From the NCBI GenBank assembly GCA_963720675.1, contig CAVRGH010000010.1, positions 620,001 to 684,000 on the forward strand: DNA of 64,000 bases, written 5' to 3'. Positions within the stretch are counted from its first letter, which is position 1. Each line of letters opens with the position of its first letter. The notes under the pieces are model-generated. The model worked only from the letters and a program-made list of their open reading frames with translations, had not been told where the DNA came from and searched no databases. The stretch is from JALHSW01 sp963720675 (GTDB lineage: Bacteria > Actinomycetota > Acidimicrobiia > IMCC26256 > PALSA-555). Position numbers and translations under genes: made by a program. Shown in pieces: positions 47,607 through 54,957 of the stretch.

Positions 47607-48548
47607 CTACGTCCCTGCGAGCGCGGCGACGACGGGCGCGAACTGCTCGAAGTTGTCCTGACCGAAGGACACGTACGACACGCCCCACCGCTCGCGCCGC
47701 TCCTGCAGCACCTCGACGCACTGCTCCACGGTGCCGACGAGGGCGAGTCCTGACTCCAACGCCTCGTCGCCGGTGATCCCGAACCCGGGTGCGAGCGCGT
47801 CGGCGAGGCCGTGGGCGTCGTCGGTGATCGAGGCGACGAAGTAGCGGATCTGCAGCTCGAGGTCGTCGAACCGCTCGCCGGCTCCCTCACGGACCCACTC
47901 CACCTTCTGCGTGGTCTCCGCTGCGAGCGCGCTCTTGATCGCGTCGGGGCCGACCGCGCCGGCACGGAGGTTCGGGTTGATGCCGACGATGTCGGCCTCG
48001 CGCCCCGCGAGCTTCAGGAGCTTCTCTCCCCCACCGCCGATGAGGATCGGCGGCCGCGGCTGCTGGACGGGCTTCGGGATCGCGTCGTAGTCCTTGATCG
48101 TGTAGTGCTCCCCCGCGAACGAGTACGGCCCCTCGCTGAAGGCCCCGTTGATGACGGCGAGCGCCTCCTCGAGCCGGGCGATGCGGACGCTCGGCTTGTC
48201 GTACTCCCATCCGAGCGCGTCGTAGTCGACCTTCATCCACCCGGCGCCGATGCCGAGCTCGAGCCGACCGTCCGAGAGGACGTCGACCGTCGCGGCTTCC
48301 TTCGCGACCACGGCCGGATGCTTGTAGTCGTTGCCGAGCACCAGGTGTCCGACCCGCAAGGTCGTCGTCGCTTCCGCGGCGAACGCGATGCCGACCATCG
48401 GCGCGAGCTGCGTGTCGATGAAGTGATCGGGCATGAACAACGTGGAGTACCCGAGGTCCTCGGCCTTGCGGGCGAAGTCGCGCCACTCGCTCGCCGTGCT
48501 CGAACCCGTCGCCTGGACTCCGAATCGGAACTTGCGGTCGTGCGCCAT
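47607..48548 (-). CDS. LLM-class F420-dependent oxidoreductase (copy 2)
   Basis: A 313-residue luciferase-like (bacterial luciferase family) TIM-barrel protein: KFRFGVQATGSSTASEWRDFARKAEDLGYSTLFMPDHF at the start, FAAEATTTLRVGHLVLGND, LSDGRLELGIGAGW and PILIGGGGEKLLKLAGREADIVGIN. The features fit the TIGR03621-like F420-dependent group. The neighbour at 48557 is the same length and closely similar, so the pair is a tandem duplication; ATG 48548 lies only 8 bases after its partner's stop. The substrates are unknown. Confidence 0.93.
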   Translation of the reverse strand: MAHDRKFRFGVQATGSSTASEWRDFARKAEDLGYSTLFMPDHFIDTQLAPMVGIAFAAEATTTLRVGHLVLGNDYKHPAVVAKEAATVDVLSDGRLELGIGAGWMKVDYDALGWEYDKPSVRIARLEEALAVINGAFSEGPYSFAGEHYTIKDYDAIPKPVQQPRPPILIGGGGEKLLKLAGREADIVGINPNLRAGAVGPDAIKSALAAETTQKVEWVREGAGERFDDLELQIRYFVASITDDAHGLADALAPGFGITGDEALESGLALVGTVEQCVEVLQERRERWGVSYVSFGQDNFEQFAPVVAALAGT

Positions 48549-48556
48549 CGTTGCCT

Positions 48557-49498
48557 CTACTTCCCTGCGAGCTCGGCCACGACGGGCGCGAACTGTTCCA
48601 TCACATCGGAGCCGACCACGTGGTAGCTCATGTCCCAGCGATCCCGGCGGCGTCGGGCCGTCTCGATCATCTCGCCCACCGTACCGACGAAGCCGACCGG
48701 GCTCTCGAGCACGTCGTCGGGCGACGTGTCGAACGCCGGGGCCATCGCATCTGCGAGCGACTTCGAGTCGTCGGTGAACATCACGAAGCCGGCGAACGAC
48801 TGGATCTCGATGTCGGCGTAGCGATCGCCGGCGGCGTCGCGTACCCACTGCATCTTCTCGTCGGTCTTCGCCGGGTTCATCGACGGCGCGTTGTCCGGAT
48901 GGTCAGGCGTCCCGCCCTTGAGGTTGGCGTTGATGCCGATGATGTCGGCCTCGCGGCCGGCCAGCGACAGCACCTTCTTGCCACCACCACCGACGACGAT
49001 CGGAACTGGTCGCTGCACGGGCTTCGGCATCCCGTCGAGGTCGGTGATCGTGTAGTGCTCACCGGAGAACGAGAACGGCCCGTCGCCCATCAGGCCCTTC
49101 ACGATCTTCAGCGACTCCTCGAGGCGGGCGATGCGTATCCCCGGCGGGTCGAGCGGCAAGCCCGCCTTCTCGTAGTCGACGGTCATCCACCCGGCGCCGA
49201 CGCCGAGCTCGAGCCGGCCGTCGGACAGCAGGTCGAGCGTCGCGGCGTCGCGGGCGAGGACCACGGGGTGGCGGTAGTCGTTACCGAGGACGAGCGAGCC
49301 GACGCGCAACGTGGAGGTCGCCTCGGCCGCCATCGCCATCGCCGGGAACGGTCCGAAGGGATGGTCGACGAAGTGGTCGGGCACGTACAGCGTCGAGTAG
49401 CCGAGGGCTTCGGCCTGCTGTGCGACCTCGCGGTACTCGCGTCCGCTGTCGGCCTTCGGAGCCATCACCCCGAAGCGAAACTTCCTGTCGCGTGCCAT
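48557..49498 (-). CDS. LLM-class F420-dependent oxidoreductase (copy 1)
   Basis: A 313-residue paralogue of the next gene, with KFRFGVMAPKADSGREYREVAQQAEALGYSTLYVPDHF, AAEATSTLRVGSLVLGND, LSDGRLELGVGAGW and PIVVGGGGKKVLSLAGREADIIGIN. The two proteins differ mostly in the middle loop around residue 215 and near the C-terminus, which may set different substrates. TAGGGT lies 8 bases before ATG 49498 with no Shine-Dalgarno sequence, so a leaderless mRNA is likely. It leads the two-gene operon. Confidence 0.93.
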   Translation of the reverse strand: MARDRKFRFGVMAPKADSGREYREVAQQAEALGYSTLYVPDHFVDHPFGPFPAMAMAAEATSTLRVGSLVLGNDYRHPVVLARDAATLDLLSDGRLELGVGAGWMTVDYEKAGLPLDPPGIRIARLEESLKIVKGLMGDGPFSFSGEHYTITDLDGMPKPVQRPVPIVVGGGGKKVLSLAGREADIIGINANLKGGTPDHPDNAPSMNPAKTDEKMQWVRDAAGDRYADIEIQSFAGFVMFTDDSKSLADAMAPAFDTSPDDVLESPVGFVGTVGEMIETARRRRDRWDMSYHVVGSDVMEQFAPVVAELAGK

Positions 49499-49530
49499 GG
49501 CCGCGCACCCTAGTAGCGCACGTGAAACCT

Positions 49531-49579
49531 CGGTCCTGCGTCTCTGAGCATCACATTGGAAGGTGAGAGATGCATCCAG
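49531..49579 (-). repeat. copy 2 of a 49-bp hairpin element after a stop codon
   Basis: Reads CTGGATGCATCTCTCACC on the minus strand at its start. It begins one base after the dut stop codon. The arms (49561-49572 side and 49537-49549 side) pair at about 10 of 13 positions, less perfectly than copy 1 at 17689-17737. About 39 of 49 bases match copy 1, including both ends (CTGGATGC and CGCAGG). Confidence 0.75.
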
Positions 49580-50017
49580 CTACTTGCCGGTGGAACCGAA
49601 GCCGAACTGGTCGCGCGCGGTCTCGTCGAGCTCGTCGACGATCTCCCACTCCACTTCGGATTCCACCGCGGTGATCACCAGCTGCGCGATCCGGTCTCCG
49701 CGGTGGACCGTGTACGCCTCCGACGGGTCCGTGTTGACGAGCAGCACCTTCAGCTCACCCCGGTACTGCGGGTCGATGAGCCCGGGCGTGTTCAGGCACG
49801 TCACGCCGTGCCGGAACGCCAGCCCCGAGCGCGGCATGACCAACCCCGCGCAGCCCGGTGGGATCGCGATCGCGACGCCGGTCGGCACCAGCGCTCGTCC
49901 CCCACCGGCCGCGAGCGTGACGTCGTCGCGGGCGACCAGGTCGTAGCCGGCGTCGTGCGCGTGCTGCTGCTCGGGAAGGTCGAGCTCGGGGTCGAGGCGA
50001 CGGAGTGGGATGCGCAC
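49580..50017 (-). CDS. dut: dUTP diphosphatase
   Basis: A 145-residue trimeric dUTPase with the five conserved motifs: AGYDLVA (1), LVMPRSGLAFRHG (2), GLIDPQYRGELKV with the catalytic Asp (3), RGDRIAQLVI (4) and the C-terminal RDQFGFGSTGK (5). It hydrolyses dUTP to dUMP and keeps uracil out of DNA. GTG 50017 has no clear ribosome-binding site. It lies 14 bases after the DUF3501 stop and is followed directly by the 49-bp element. Confidence 0.96.
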   Translation of the reverse strand: MRIPLRRLDPELDLPEQQHAHDAGYDLVARDDVTLAAGGGRALVPTGVAIAIPPGCAGLVMPRSGLAFRHGVTCLNTPGLIDPQYRGELKVLLVNTDPSEAYTVHRGDRIAQLVITAVESEVEWEIVDELDETARDQFGFGSTGK

Positions 50018-50031
50018 GATGGGATCGAGGT

Positions 50032-50610
50032 TCAGGCGGCGAAGTCGCCGACGATCTCGTCGCGCTGCTCGTCCGAGAGCGTGACGTCGACGGGATACTC
50101 CGGGTGGTCGACGATCAGCCGGACCGGCCCGTCTCCGAACGCACGTTGCTGGCCCTCCGTGAACTGGAAGCGCAGGTAGTGCACGGTCGAGGTGATGTCC
50201 TCGCGCGTCAGGCGCTCCGCATTGATCTCCTCCGCCGCCACGACGTCGTCGCCGACCACGAACTTCACGTAGTCCTGGATGCCGACGAGGCGGGGCAGCC
50301 AGTACTCCAGCGCCGCAGACTCGTTGATCTCGATGAAGAGCGTCGCGGAGAGCTGACCGTCGCCGGGGATCAGGTCGTTGTAGACCTCGATCTCGTGCGC
50401 GATCTGCTCGTCGCGCAGCATCCGCTCGGCCCGTGCCATCTCCTGGATCTGGAAGCGCATCGTCGCGGCGTTCTCGAACACGACGGTCATCATGTCGCCG
50501 AGCGGGATCCGGCGCTTCTTCTTCAAGGTGATGATCTCGGCCAGGAACTGGTCACGCTCGCGCTCGTACTCGCGGAGGTCCTTGATGTCGGCGTTCGTGA
50601 GCTTTCGCAC
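50032..50610 (-). CDS. DUF3501-family protein
   Basis: A 192-residue protein matching the DUF3501 pattern: RKLTNADIKDLREYERERDQFLAEIITLKKKRRIPLGD at the N-terminus, then ENAATMRFQIQEMARAERML and YNDLIPGDGQLSATLFIEI. This family is commonly encoded beside rubrerythrin, as here, and is thought to act in oxidative-stress or iron handling, though the activity is unknown. GTG 50610 is chosen because AGAGGA lies about 8 bases upstream; GTG 50640 is the alternative and would overlap the hairpin boundary. Confidence 0.85.
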   Translation of the reverse strand: MRKLTNADIKDLREYERERDQFLAEIITLKKKRRIPLGDMMTVVFENAATMRFQIQEMARAERMLRDEQIAHEIEVYNDLIPGDGQLSATLFIEINESAALEYWLPRLVGIQDYVKFVVGDDVVAAEEINAERLTREDITSTVHYLRFQFTEGQQRAFGDGPVRLIVDHPEYPVDVTLSDEQRDEIVGDFAA

Positions 50611-50642
50611 TCCGCGTCCTCTCGTCGTCGGGGAGAGCACGA

Positions 50643-50672
50643 ACGGCCCCGGGGACGATCCCCCGGGGCCGT
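50643..50672. terminator. perfect 12-bp hairpin between rubrerythrin and DUF3501 genes
   Basis: ACGGCCCCGGGG and its exact complement are separated by the loop ACGATC. It lies 23 bases after the rubrerythrin stop codon and 33 bases before the chosen DUF3501 start. No U-tract follows on the minus strand, so it may be a partial terminator or an RNA-stabilising element that lowers downstream expression. Confidence 0.7.
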
Positions 50673-50694
50673 GCTTCGTGCTGGTGCGGCTGGC

Positions 50695-51114
50695 TTACGA
50701 CAGTGACTCGAGGCCCTGCGTGAAGCGACCCGCGTGGCTCTTCTCGGCCCGGGCGAGCGTCTCGAGCCATTCGGCGATCTCGTCGAAGTTCTCGTCACGC
50801 GCCGTCTTGGCGAACCCGGGGTACATCTCGGTGTACTCGTAGGTCTCACCGGTGATCGCCGAGTTGAGGTTGTCGCTCGTCGCACCGACCGCGACACCGG
50901 TCACCGGGTCACCGACCTCGGCGAGGAAGTCGAAGTGGCCGAACGCGTGGCCGGTCTCACCCTCGGCGACCGAGCGGAAGAGCGCGGCGACGTCGGGGTA
51001 GCCCTCGACGTCGGCCTTCTGGGCGAAGTACAGGTACCGACGGTTCGCCTGGCTCTCACCTGCGAACGCTTCCTTGAGGTTGTCTTCGGTCTTGCTTCCC
51101 TTGAGGTCGGGCAT
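50695..51114 (-). CDS. rubrerythrin-type diiron protein
   Basis: A 139-residue ferritin-like protein: TEDNLKEAFAGESQANRRYLYFAQKAD (first Glu ligand and E-x-x-x-x-R-Y pattern), AEGETGHAFGHFDFL (E-x-x-H pair) and ARAEKSHAGRF. It lacks the C-terminal rubredoxin domain, so it is a short 'erythrin' that would need an outside electron donor. It reduces peroxide or stores iron. AAGGAG lies before ATG 51114. It lies between a Fur/PerR-like regulator and DUF3501. Confidence 0.93.
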   Translation of the reverse strand: MPDLKGSKTEDNLKEAFAGESQANRRYLYFAQKADVEGYPDVAALFRSVAEGETGHAFGHFDFLAEVGDPVTGVAVGATSDNLNSAITGETYEYTEMYPGFAKTARDENFDEIAEWLETLARAEKSHAGRFTQGLESLS

Positions 51115-51181
51115 TCGTTGCTCCTTGCTGGTGGTCGTACGGACAGGACTGGTTGAGGATCGAGCTGTGGAGCTTCGGGAT

Positions 51182-51607
51182 CTACGCCTCGGCCGCGCAC
51201 TCGTCGCACGTGCCGCGGAACTGCACCTCGACGTCGGCGACGGTGAACCCGCTGCGCGAGCTCCGGGGCAGCGCGATCGCTCCGACGTCGACCATCACGT
51301 CGCGCACCTTGCCGCAGCGCACGCAGATCAGGTGGTGGTGGGGATCCTCGACGTTCGGGTCGACCCGCACGCTCCCGGTGCCGAGGTCGAGCAGTGAGAC
51401 CTCGCCCATCGACTCGAGGTCGTGCACGGTCTGGTACACGGTCTTGCGCGAGATGGTCGGCATGTCGCGGCGGGCCGACTCGTAGAGCGACTCGACGGTC
51501 GGATGGGCGTCGTTGCCGTCGAGCAGCCGGAAGATGGCCTGGCGCTGCGGGGTCACACGCAGGCCGCGCTCACGGAAGCGGGCGGTGAGCTGGTCGACGG
51601 GGGTCAC
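51182..51607 (-). CDS. Fur-family (PerR-like) regulator
   Basis: A 141-residue Fur protein: RGLRVTPQRQAIFRLL, HPTVESLYESARRDMPTISRKTVYQTVHDL (DNA-recognition helix), HHHLICVRCGKVRDV (His-rich metal site and first CxxC), and a last CDEC. The two CxxC pairs bind structural zinc. The neighbouring rubrerythrin suggests peroxide sensing. GTG 51607 has AAGGTG upstream and is preferred to GTG 51616, which would sit within the operator edge. It lies 67 bases before rubrerythrin. Confidence 0.9.
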   Translation of the reverse strand: MTPVDQLTARFRERGLRVTPQRQAIFRLLDGNDAHPTVESLYESARRDMPTISRKTVYQTVHDLESMGEVSLLDLGTGSVRVDPNVEDPHHHLICVRCGKVRDVMVDVGAIALPRSSRSGFTVADVEVQFRGTCDECAAEA

Positions 51608-51617
51608 GAGGAACACC

Positions 51618-51640
51618 TTATCAACAATCGTTGTCGAGAA
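51618..51640. promoter_or_regulatory. Fur/PerR-box-like imperfect palindrome
   Basis: A 23-bp segment centred on C51629 in which 8 of 11 flanking pairs are complementary (TTATCAACAAT left, GTTGTCGAGAA right). It lies 11 bases upstream of the regulator start, where an autoregulatory box is expected. The minus strand contains GTTGATAAGG, which may be the -10 region. Confidence 0.55.
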
Positions 51641-51694
51641 GCAACCGGTGTCGGTAGCTCCACCCTCCGGGCCGCTGCCCCACCCGACGTCGGG

Positions 51695-52670
51695 TCAGGG
51701 AGCGATCGCGCCCTGGCCGAGCTGGGCGCGGAGCTCCTGCTCGAACGCGGCCACCGCCTCGCCGGCGTGACGCTCCCGGAGCTCGCGCAGCACCGGGTAG
51801 CCGGCATCGCGCTCGGCGTCCCACTCGTCGGCGAAGCGCCCGGACGCGATGTCGTCGAGCAGCTCTGCGCATCCGCGTGCCCATGTCGACCTCGGCGAAG
51901 GCCTCACGCCGCGACAGCTGGCCGTACTGGCTCGTCGGTGAGTGGAACCCGAACTGGTAGGCGTAGCCGTGCTCGCGCACGAGCCGCATGGTGCGCTCCA
52001 TCTCCCCCGAGAGCAGGGTCTCCACGATGATCGCCTCGAGTGGGATGTCGTACTCGAGCAGGCACTGGATGTACGTGCTGGTGAGCTGGGTCATGATCGG
52101 CGCGCGCACCTGCTCCTCCGCGAGGTCGAGGATCGCCTCCTGGCGCGGCGAGAGCTCGATCGCACCCTGACGCAACCCGCCGATTGCCTTCGCGACGGCG
52201 AGGGTACGCGCCTGCGCGGTTCCCGTGGCGTCTCGGTGCACCCCGACGGCGGTGATGAACCCGATGCCCTCCTCGTAGCAGGAGCGCACCTCCGGTCCGA
52301 GCATGCGCGGCGCGACCATGCCGATGTCGCCGTCGGGCGCGAAGCGATCGAAGGCAAGCGTGTACCCGCTCGCGACGATGATCAGGGTGTCAGCCCGCCC
52401 GGTGAGCGGGAGTGACGGGATGATGTCGTCGGGCACGAGCACGCACACGACATCGGCGTCGTTCGCGTCTTCGAGCGTGCCGGGCGTGAAGCCGTCGGCC
52501 GCCGCCTGCTCGCGCGACGCGTCGGCGCGCACGCACACCTGCACGTCGAAGCCCGAGTCGCGCAGGTTGAGCGCCCAGGACCGACCCTGGTTCCCGTAGC
52601 CGACCACCGCCACCTTCGAGCCCTCGAGCGTGGACAGGTCGGCGTCGGCGTCGTGGTAGATGGTTGCCAT
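51695..52670 (-). CDS. ketol-acid reductoisomerase-like protein with altered active site, frameshifted
   Basis: Removing one base near 51866 (coding strand A) gives 324 residues. The N-terminal NADP(H) domain has VAVVGYGNQGRSWALNLRDSG and the KARI-like order FDVQVCVRAD; the C-terminal knot follows (YEEGIGFITAVGVHRDATG, then LDLAEEQVRAPIM). Unlike true IlvC, the strict S-H-G-F-N block reads ASGYT, so the catalytic His is missing, and the P-K-G-P-G-H block reads PRMLGPE. One metal-site pair (D and E in LDLAEEQ) is kept. It may reduce another oxo-acid or be a non-isomerising reductase. No ilvB/N or ilvD is nearby. Confidence 0.8.
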
Positions 52671-52696
52671 CGTTCTGGTTCCCCTCCGTCACCGAT

Positions 52697-52702
52697 TAGC
52701 GT
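52697..52702 (+). promoter_or_regulatory. TANNNT box of a leaderless promoter
   Basis: TAGCGT lies 6 bases before ATG 52709, which has no Shine-Dalgarno sequence. Confidence 0.5.
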
Positions 52703-52708
52703 TCGCGC

Positions 52709-52900
52709 ATGCAGCAACGTACTCGCGCGTTCATCATCGTGATCACAGCGTTGGTCGGTATGTTCGTCAACGTCGTCGCCGTCGCCAACAACGGGTCGTC
52801 GGGCTGGAACTTCGTGGCGATCGGGTGCTTCATCATCATGCTGTTCGCGGGGTTCGAGATGATCGCGAGGTCGGGGCCCCCCGCGCCGCCCGACGCATAG
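52709..52900 (+). CDS. small two-helix membrane protein
   Basis: A 63-residue protein with two hydrophobic segments (AFIIVITALVGMFVNVVAV and FVAIGCFIIMLFAGFEMI) joined by a short polar loop, and an Ala/Pro tail. The start at ATG 52709 is supported by the TAGCGT box. It is divergent from the KARI-like gene and convergent with the lipoprotein gene. The function is unknown. Such small membrane proteins are common but hard to assign. Confidence 0.7.
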   Translation: MQQRTRAFIIVITALVGMFVNVVAVANNGSSGWNFVAIGCFIIMLFAGFEMIARSGPPAPPDA

Positions 52901-52912
52901 CGCGCACCGCGG

Positions 52913-53872
52913 CTACGAGAACTGCAGGGTCAGCCACGCGACGCTGTCGGCCATGAACTGCGACGCGAAGGTCGTGCCGGCCGGGGCCCCCGGGATCTGG
53001 TCCGTCTGCCAGGGAAACGCATGCCCCGCAGGCCTCGGGTAGTACCGAACCGCCGTCGCCGGCCGGGCCGCATCGAACGCCTGGGCCTGCCCCACGAGTG
53101 CGATCGGGTCACCCTCGGCGTGCATCAGGTACACCGGCCCGTTGATCTCCCCGGCGTGGTCCAGCGGGTACCGATCGCCCTTGCGCAACGGGCAGCACGC
53201 GGGCGTCGAGGCGAGCGGGGCACTGACCGCGATGATCGGCTGGGTCGATCCCGTGTCGCTCGCACGCATGAGTGCCACGGCGCCGCCGTAGGAGTGACCG
53301 ACGATCGCGATCTGTGCCGTGTCGACCTCTGGCAGGTGGTCGAGCGCGTGGACGAGCGAGTCGACGTCGCCGGCCGCGGCGCTGCTGGTGCCCTTGAACG
53401 TCGGGCCGCCGCTGCACGACACCGCGCCCTCGCCGAGCGCCCCGTCGGGCTGGTCGAACCAGCAGCCGACCACCCCGATGAACCCGGCCCGTGCATAGGC
53501 GCGAGCGAGATCCTCGTGGGTGCGTCGCAATCCGTCGCCGCCGTGCAGCACGAGCACCGTCGGGGGCGAGCTGCTGAACGACGGGTCCGGCAGGTACACG
53601 CCGAGCTCGACCGAACGGCCGTCCGGGGCGGGTGACCGGTACCAGTGGTCGGCGCCGTCCTCGGTGTACGCGCCCGGTGGCGTCGGGATCTCGGTGAAGG
53701 TCGAAGGTTGCACGACCTTGGGGAACGTCGACCCTCGGGTCGGGGCCCCCGACGCGTCGGACCCGGAGTCGTCGGACGCGCAGCCACCCGCGACCGAGGC
53801 GACGAGGGCAGCCGCGGCAAGGAAGGCGATGGTCCGAGCGCGCGTCCGACTCCTCCCGCCCATCGACTTCAT
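52913..53872 (-). CDS. dienelactone-hydrolase-like lipoprotein (copy A)
   Basis: A 319-residue exported lipoprotein. Signal: FLAAAALVASVAGGC, Cys near residue 31. The mature protein starts with a shared block (APTRGSTFPKV, then DGADHWYR), then an alpha/beta-hydrolase fold: VLVLHGGDGLRRTHE (oxyanion loop), VGHSYGGAVALM (nucleophile Ser), MHAEGDPIALV (Asp) and AGHAFPW (His). Multiple Cys (CWFDQP, SCSGGP, ACCPL) suggest disulfides. It would cleave an ester or small lactone at the outer face. It is a paralogue of the next gene. The ATG at 53872 is preferred to the upstream start at 53914. Confidence 0.88.
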   Translation of the reverse strand: MKSMGGRSRTRARTIAFLAAAALVASVAGGCASDDSGSDASGAPTRGSTFPKVVQPSTFTEIPTPPGAYTEDGADHWYRSPAPDGRSVELGVYLPDPSFSSSPPTVLVLHGGDGLRRTHEDLARAYARAGFIGVVGCWFDQPDGALGEGAVSCSGGPTFKGTSSAAAGDVDSLVHALDHLPEVDTAQIAIVGHSYGGAVALMRASDTGSTQPIIAVSAPLASTPACCPLRKGDRYPLDHAGEINGPVYLMHAEGDPIALVGQAQAFDAARPATAVRYYPRPAGHAFPWQTDQIPGAPAGTTFASQFMADSVAWLTLQFS

Positions 53873-53889
53873 TGTGCCCCGGCGTGCAG

Positions 53890-54864
53890 CTACGGAAACT
53901 GCAGGACGATCCAAGCGGTGGTGTCCGCGAGGAACTGTGCCGCGACCGTGGAGCCCCCGTAGGCATCGCCCTGGAACGGGAGCTCGTGAGCCGCCGGCGA
54001 GCCGTAGAAGACGTGTGGCGTAGCGGGTTGGCCCGCCCGCGACGCATCGAGCGCAGCGAGGAACGAGACCGCCTGACCGATCGGGAGTGATCGGGTCGCC
54101 GTACGCGTGGACGACGAAGACGGGTCCGGTGATCGCGGCCGCGGCTCGGTCGGATAGCGGTCGCCGGCACGGTTCCCGCAGCAGTTCGGATCACGTGCGA
54201 GCACGCCGCTCGCGCTCACGATCGGCTCGGTCACGCCGCGGTCAGCCGCCCGCATCAACGCCGCGCCCGCGCCATACGAATGCCCCACGATGGCGATCCG
54301 GTCGGCGGTGACCCCGCCCGGGACCAGCTTCACGGCCGCGACGAGCGCGTCGAGGCTGTCCGTCGCGCCGGCTTGGGTGCCCTGGAACAGCGGGCCGCCA
54401 CTACAGGACACGGAATCGTCGGTCAGCTCGCCCTCGGGCTGGTCGAACCAGCAGCCGGCGATGCCGATGAAGCCCTGTTGGGCATACCCGCGGGCCAGCG
54501 TCTCGAGCGACCGGTGCAGGCCATTGCCGCCGTGCAGCGCGAGCACGGTGATCGGCGGGGTCGTGAGCGGGCTCGCCGGGAGGTACACGGCGAGCTCCAC
54601 GCTGTGGCCGCCGCTCGTGGCGTACCGGTACCAGTGGTCGGCGCCCGGGCTCGTGGCCGCTCCCGGCGGTCGGGCGACCTCGGCGAGCACCCCGGGGGCT
54701 GGTGCCGTGACCGCCGGGAAGGTGGATCCCCGGGTCGGTGGTGCCGGCGGAGGCGGTGGTTCGGCGGCCACGCAGGCCGAGAGGAGGATCGCCGACACCA
54801 GCAGCACGCCCAGGGTGATGCCCCGGCGGCCGCTGCTCCCGCTCCGACCCACTCGACGCTCCAT
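53890..54864 (-). CDS. dienelactone-hydrolase-like lipoprotein (copy B), two compensating indels
   Basis: A 324-residue paralogue of copy A. Signal and lipobox are GVLLVSAILLSAC (Cys near residue 26). It shares PTRGSTFPAV, GADHWYR, ALHGGNGLHRS, CWFDQPEG, SCSGGPLFQG, GHSYGAGAALM, CCGNRAGDRYP and AAHELPF. A base is missing near 54144 and an extra one occurs near 54084; after correction the acid segment reads FVVHAYGDPIT and the frame is whole. The pair A/B arose by tandem duplication, and copy A starts 17 bases after B's stop. The substrates probably differ. Confidence 0.85.
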   Translation of the reverse strand: MERRVGRSGSSGRRGITLGVLLVSAILLSACVAAEPPPPPAPPTRGSTFPAVTAPAPGVLAEVARPPGAATSPGADHWYRYATSGGHSVELAVYLPASPLTTPPITVLALHGGNGLHRSLETLARGYAQQGFIGIAGCWFDQPEGELTDDSVSCSGGPLFQGTQAGATDSLDALVAAVKLVPGGVTADRIAIVGHSYGAGAALMRAADRGVTEPIVSASGVLARDPNCCGNRAGDRYPTEPRPRSPDPSSSSTRTATRSLPIGQAVSFLAALDASRAGQPATPHVFYGSPAAHELPFQGDAYGGSTVAAQFLADTTAWIVLQFP

Positions 54865-54957
54865 CACCGTCACCATTGTCATCCCGGCCACCATTGTCTT
54901 CGGCATCGGATGATGGAAACGTGACCCCGAGGTTGCCATCATGCGAACCCTGCGCCG

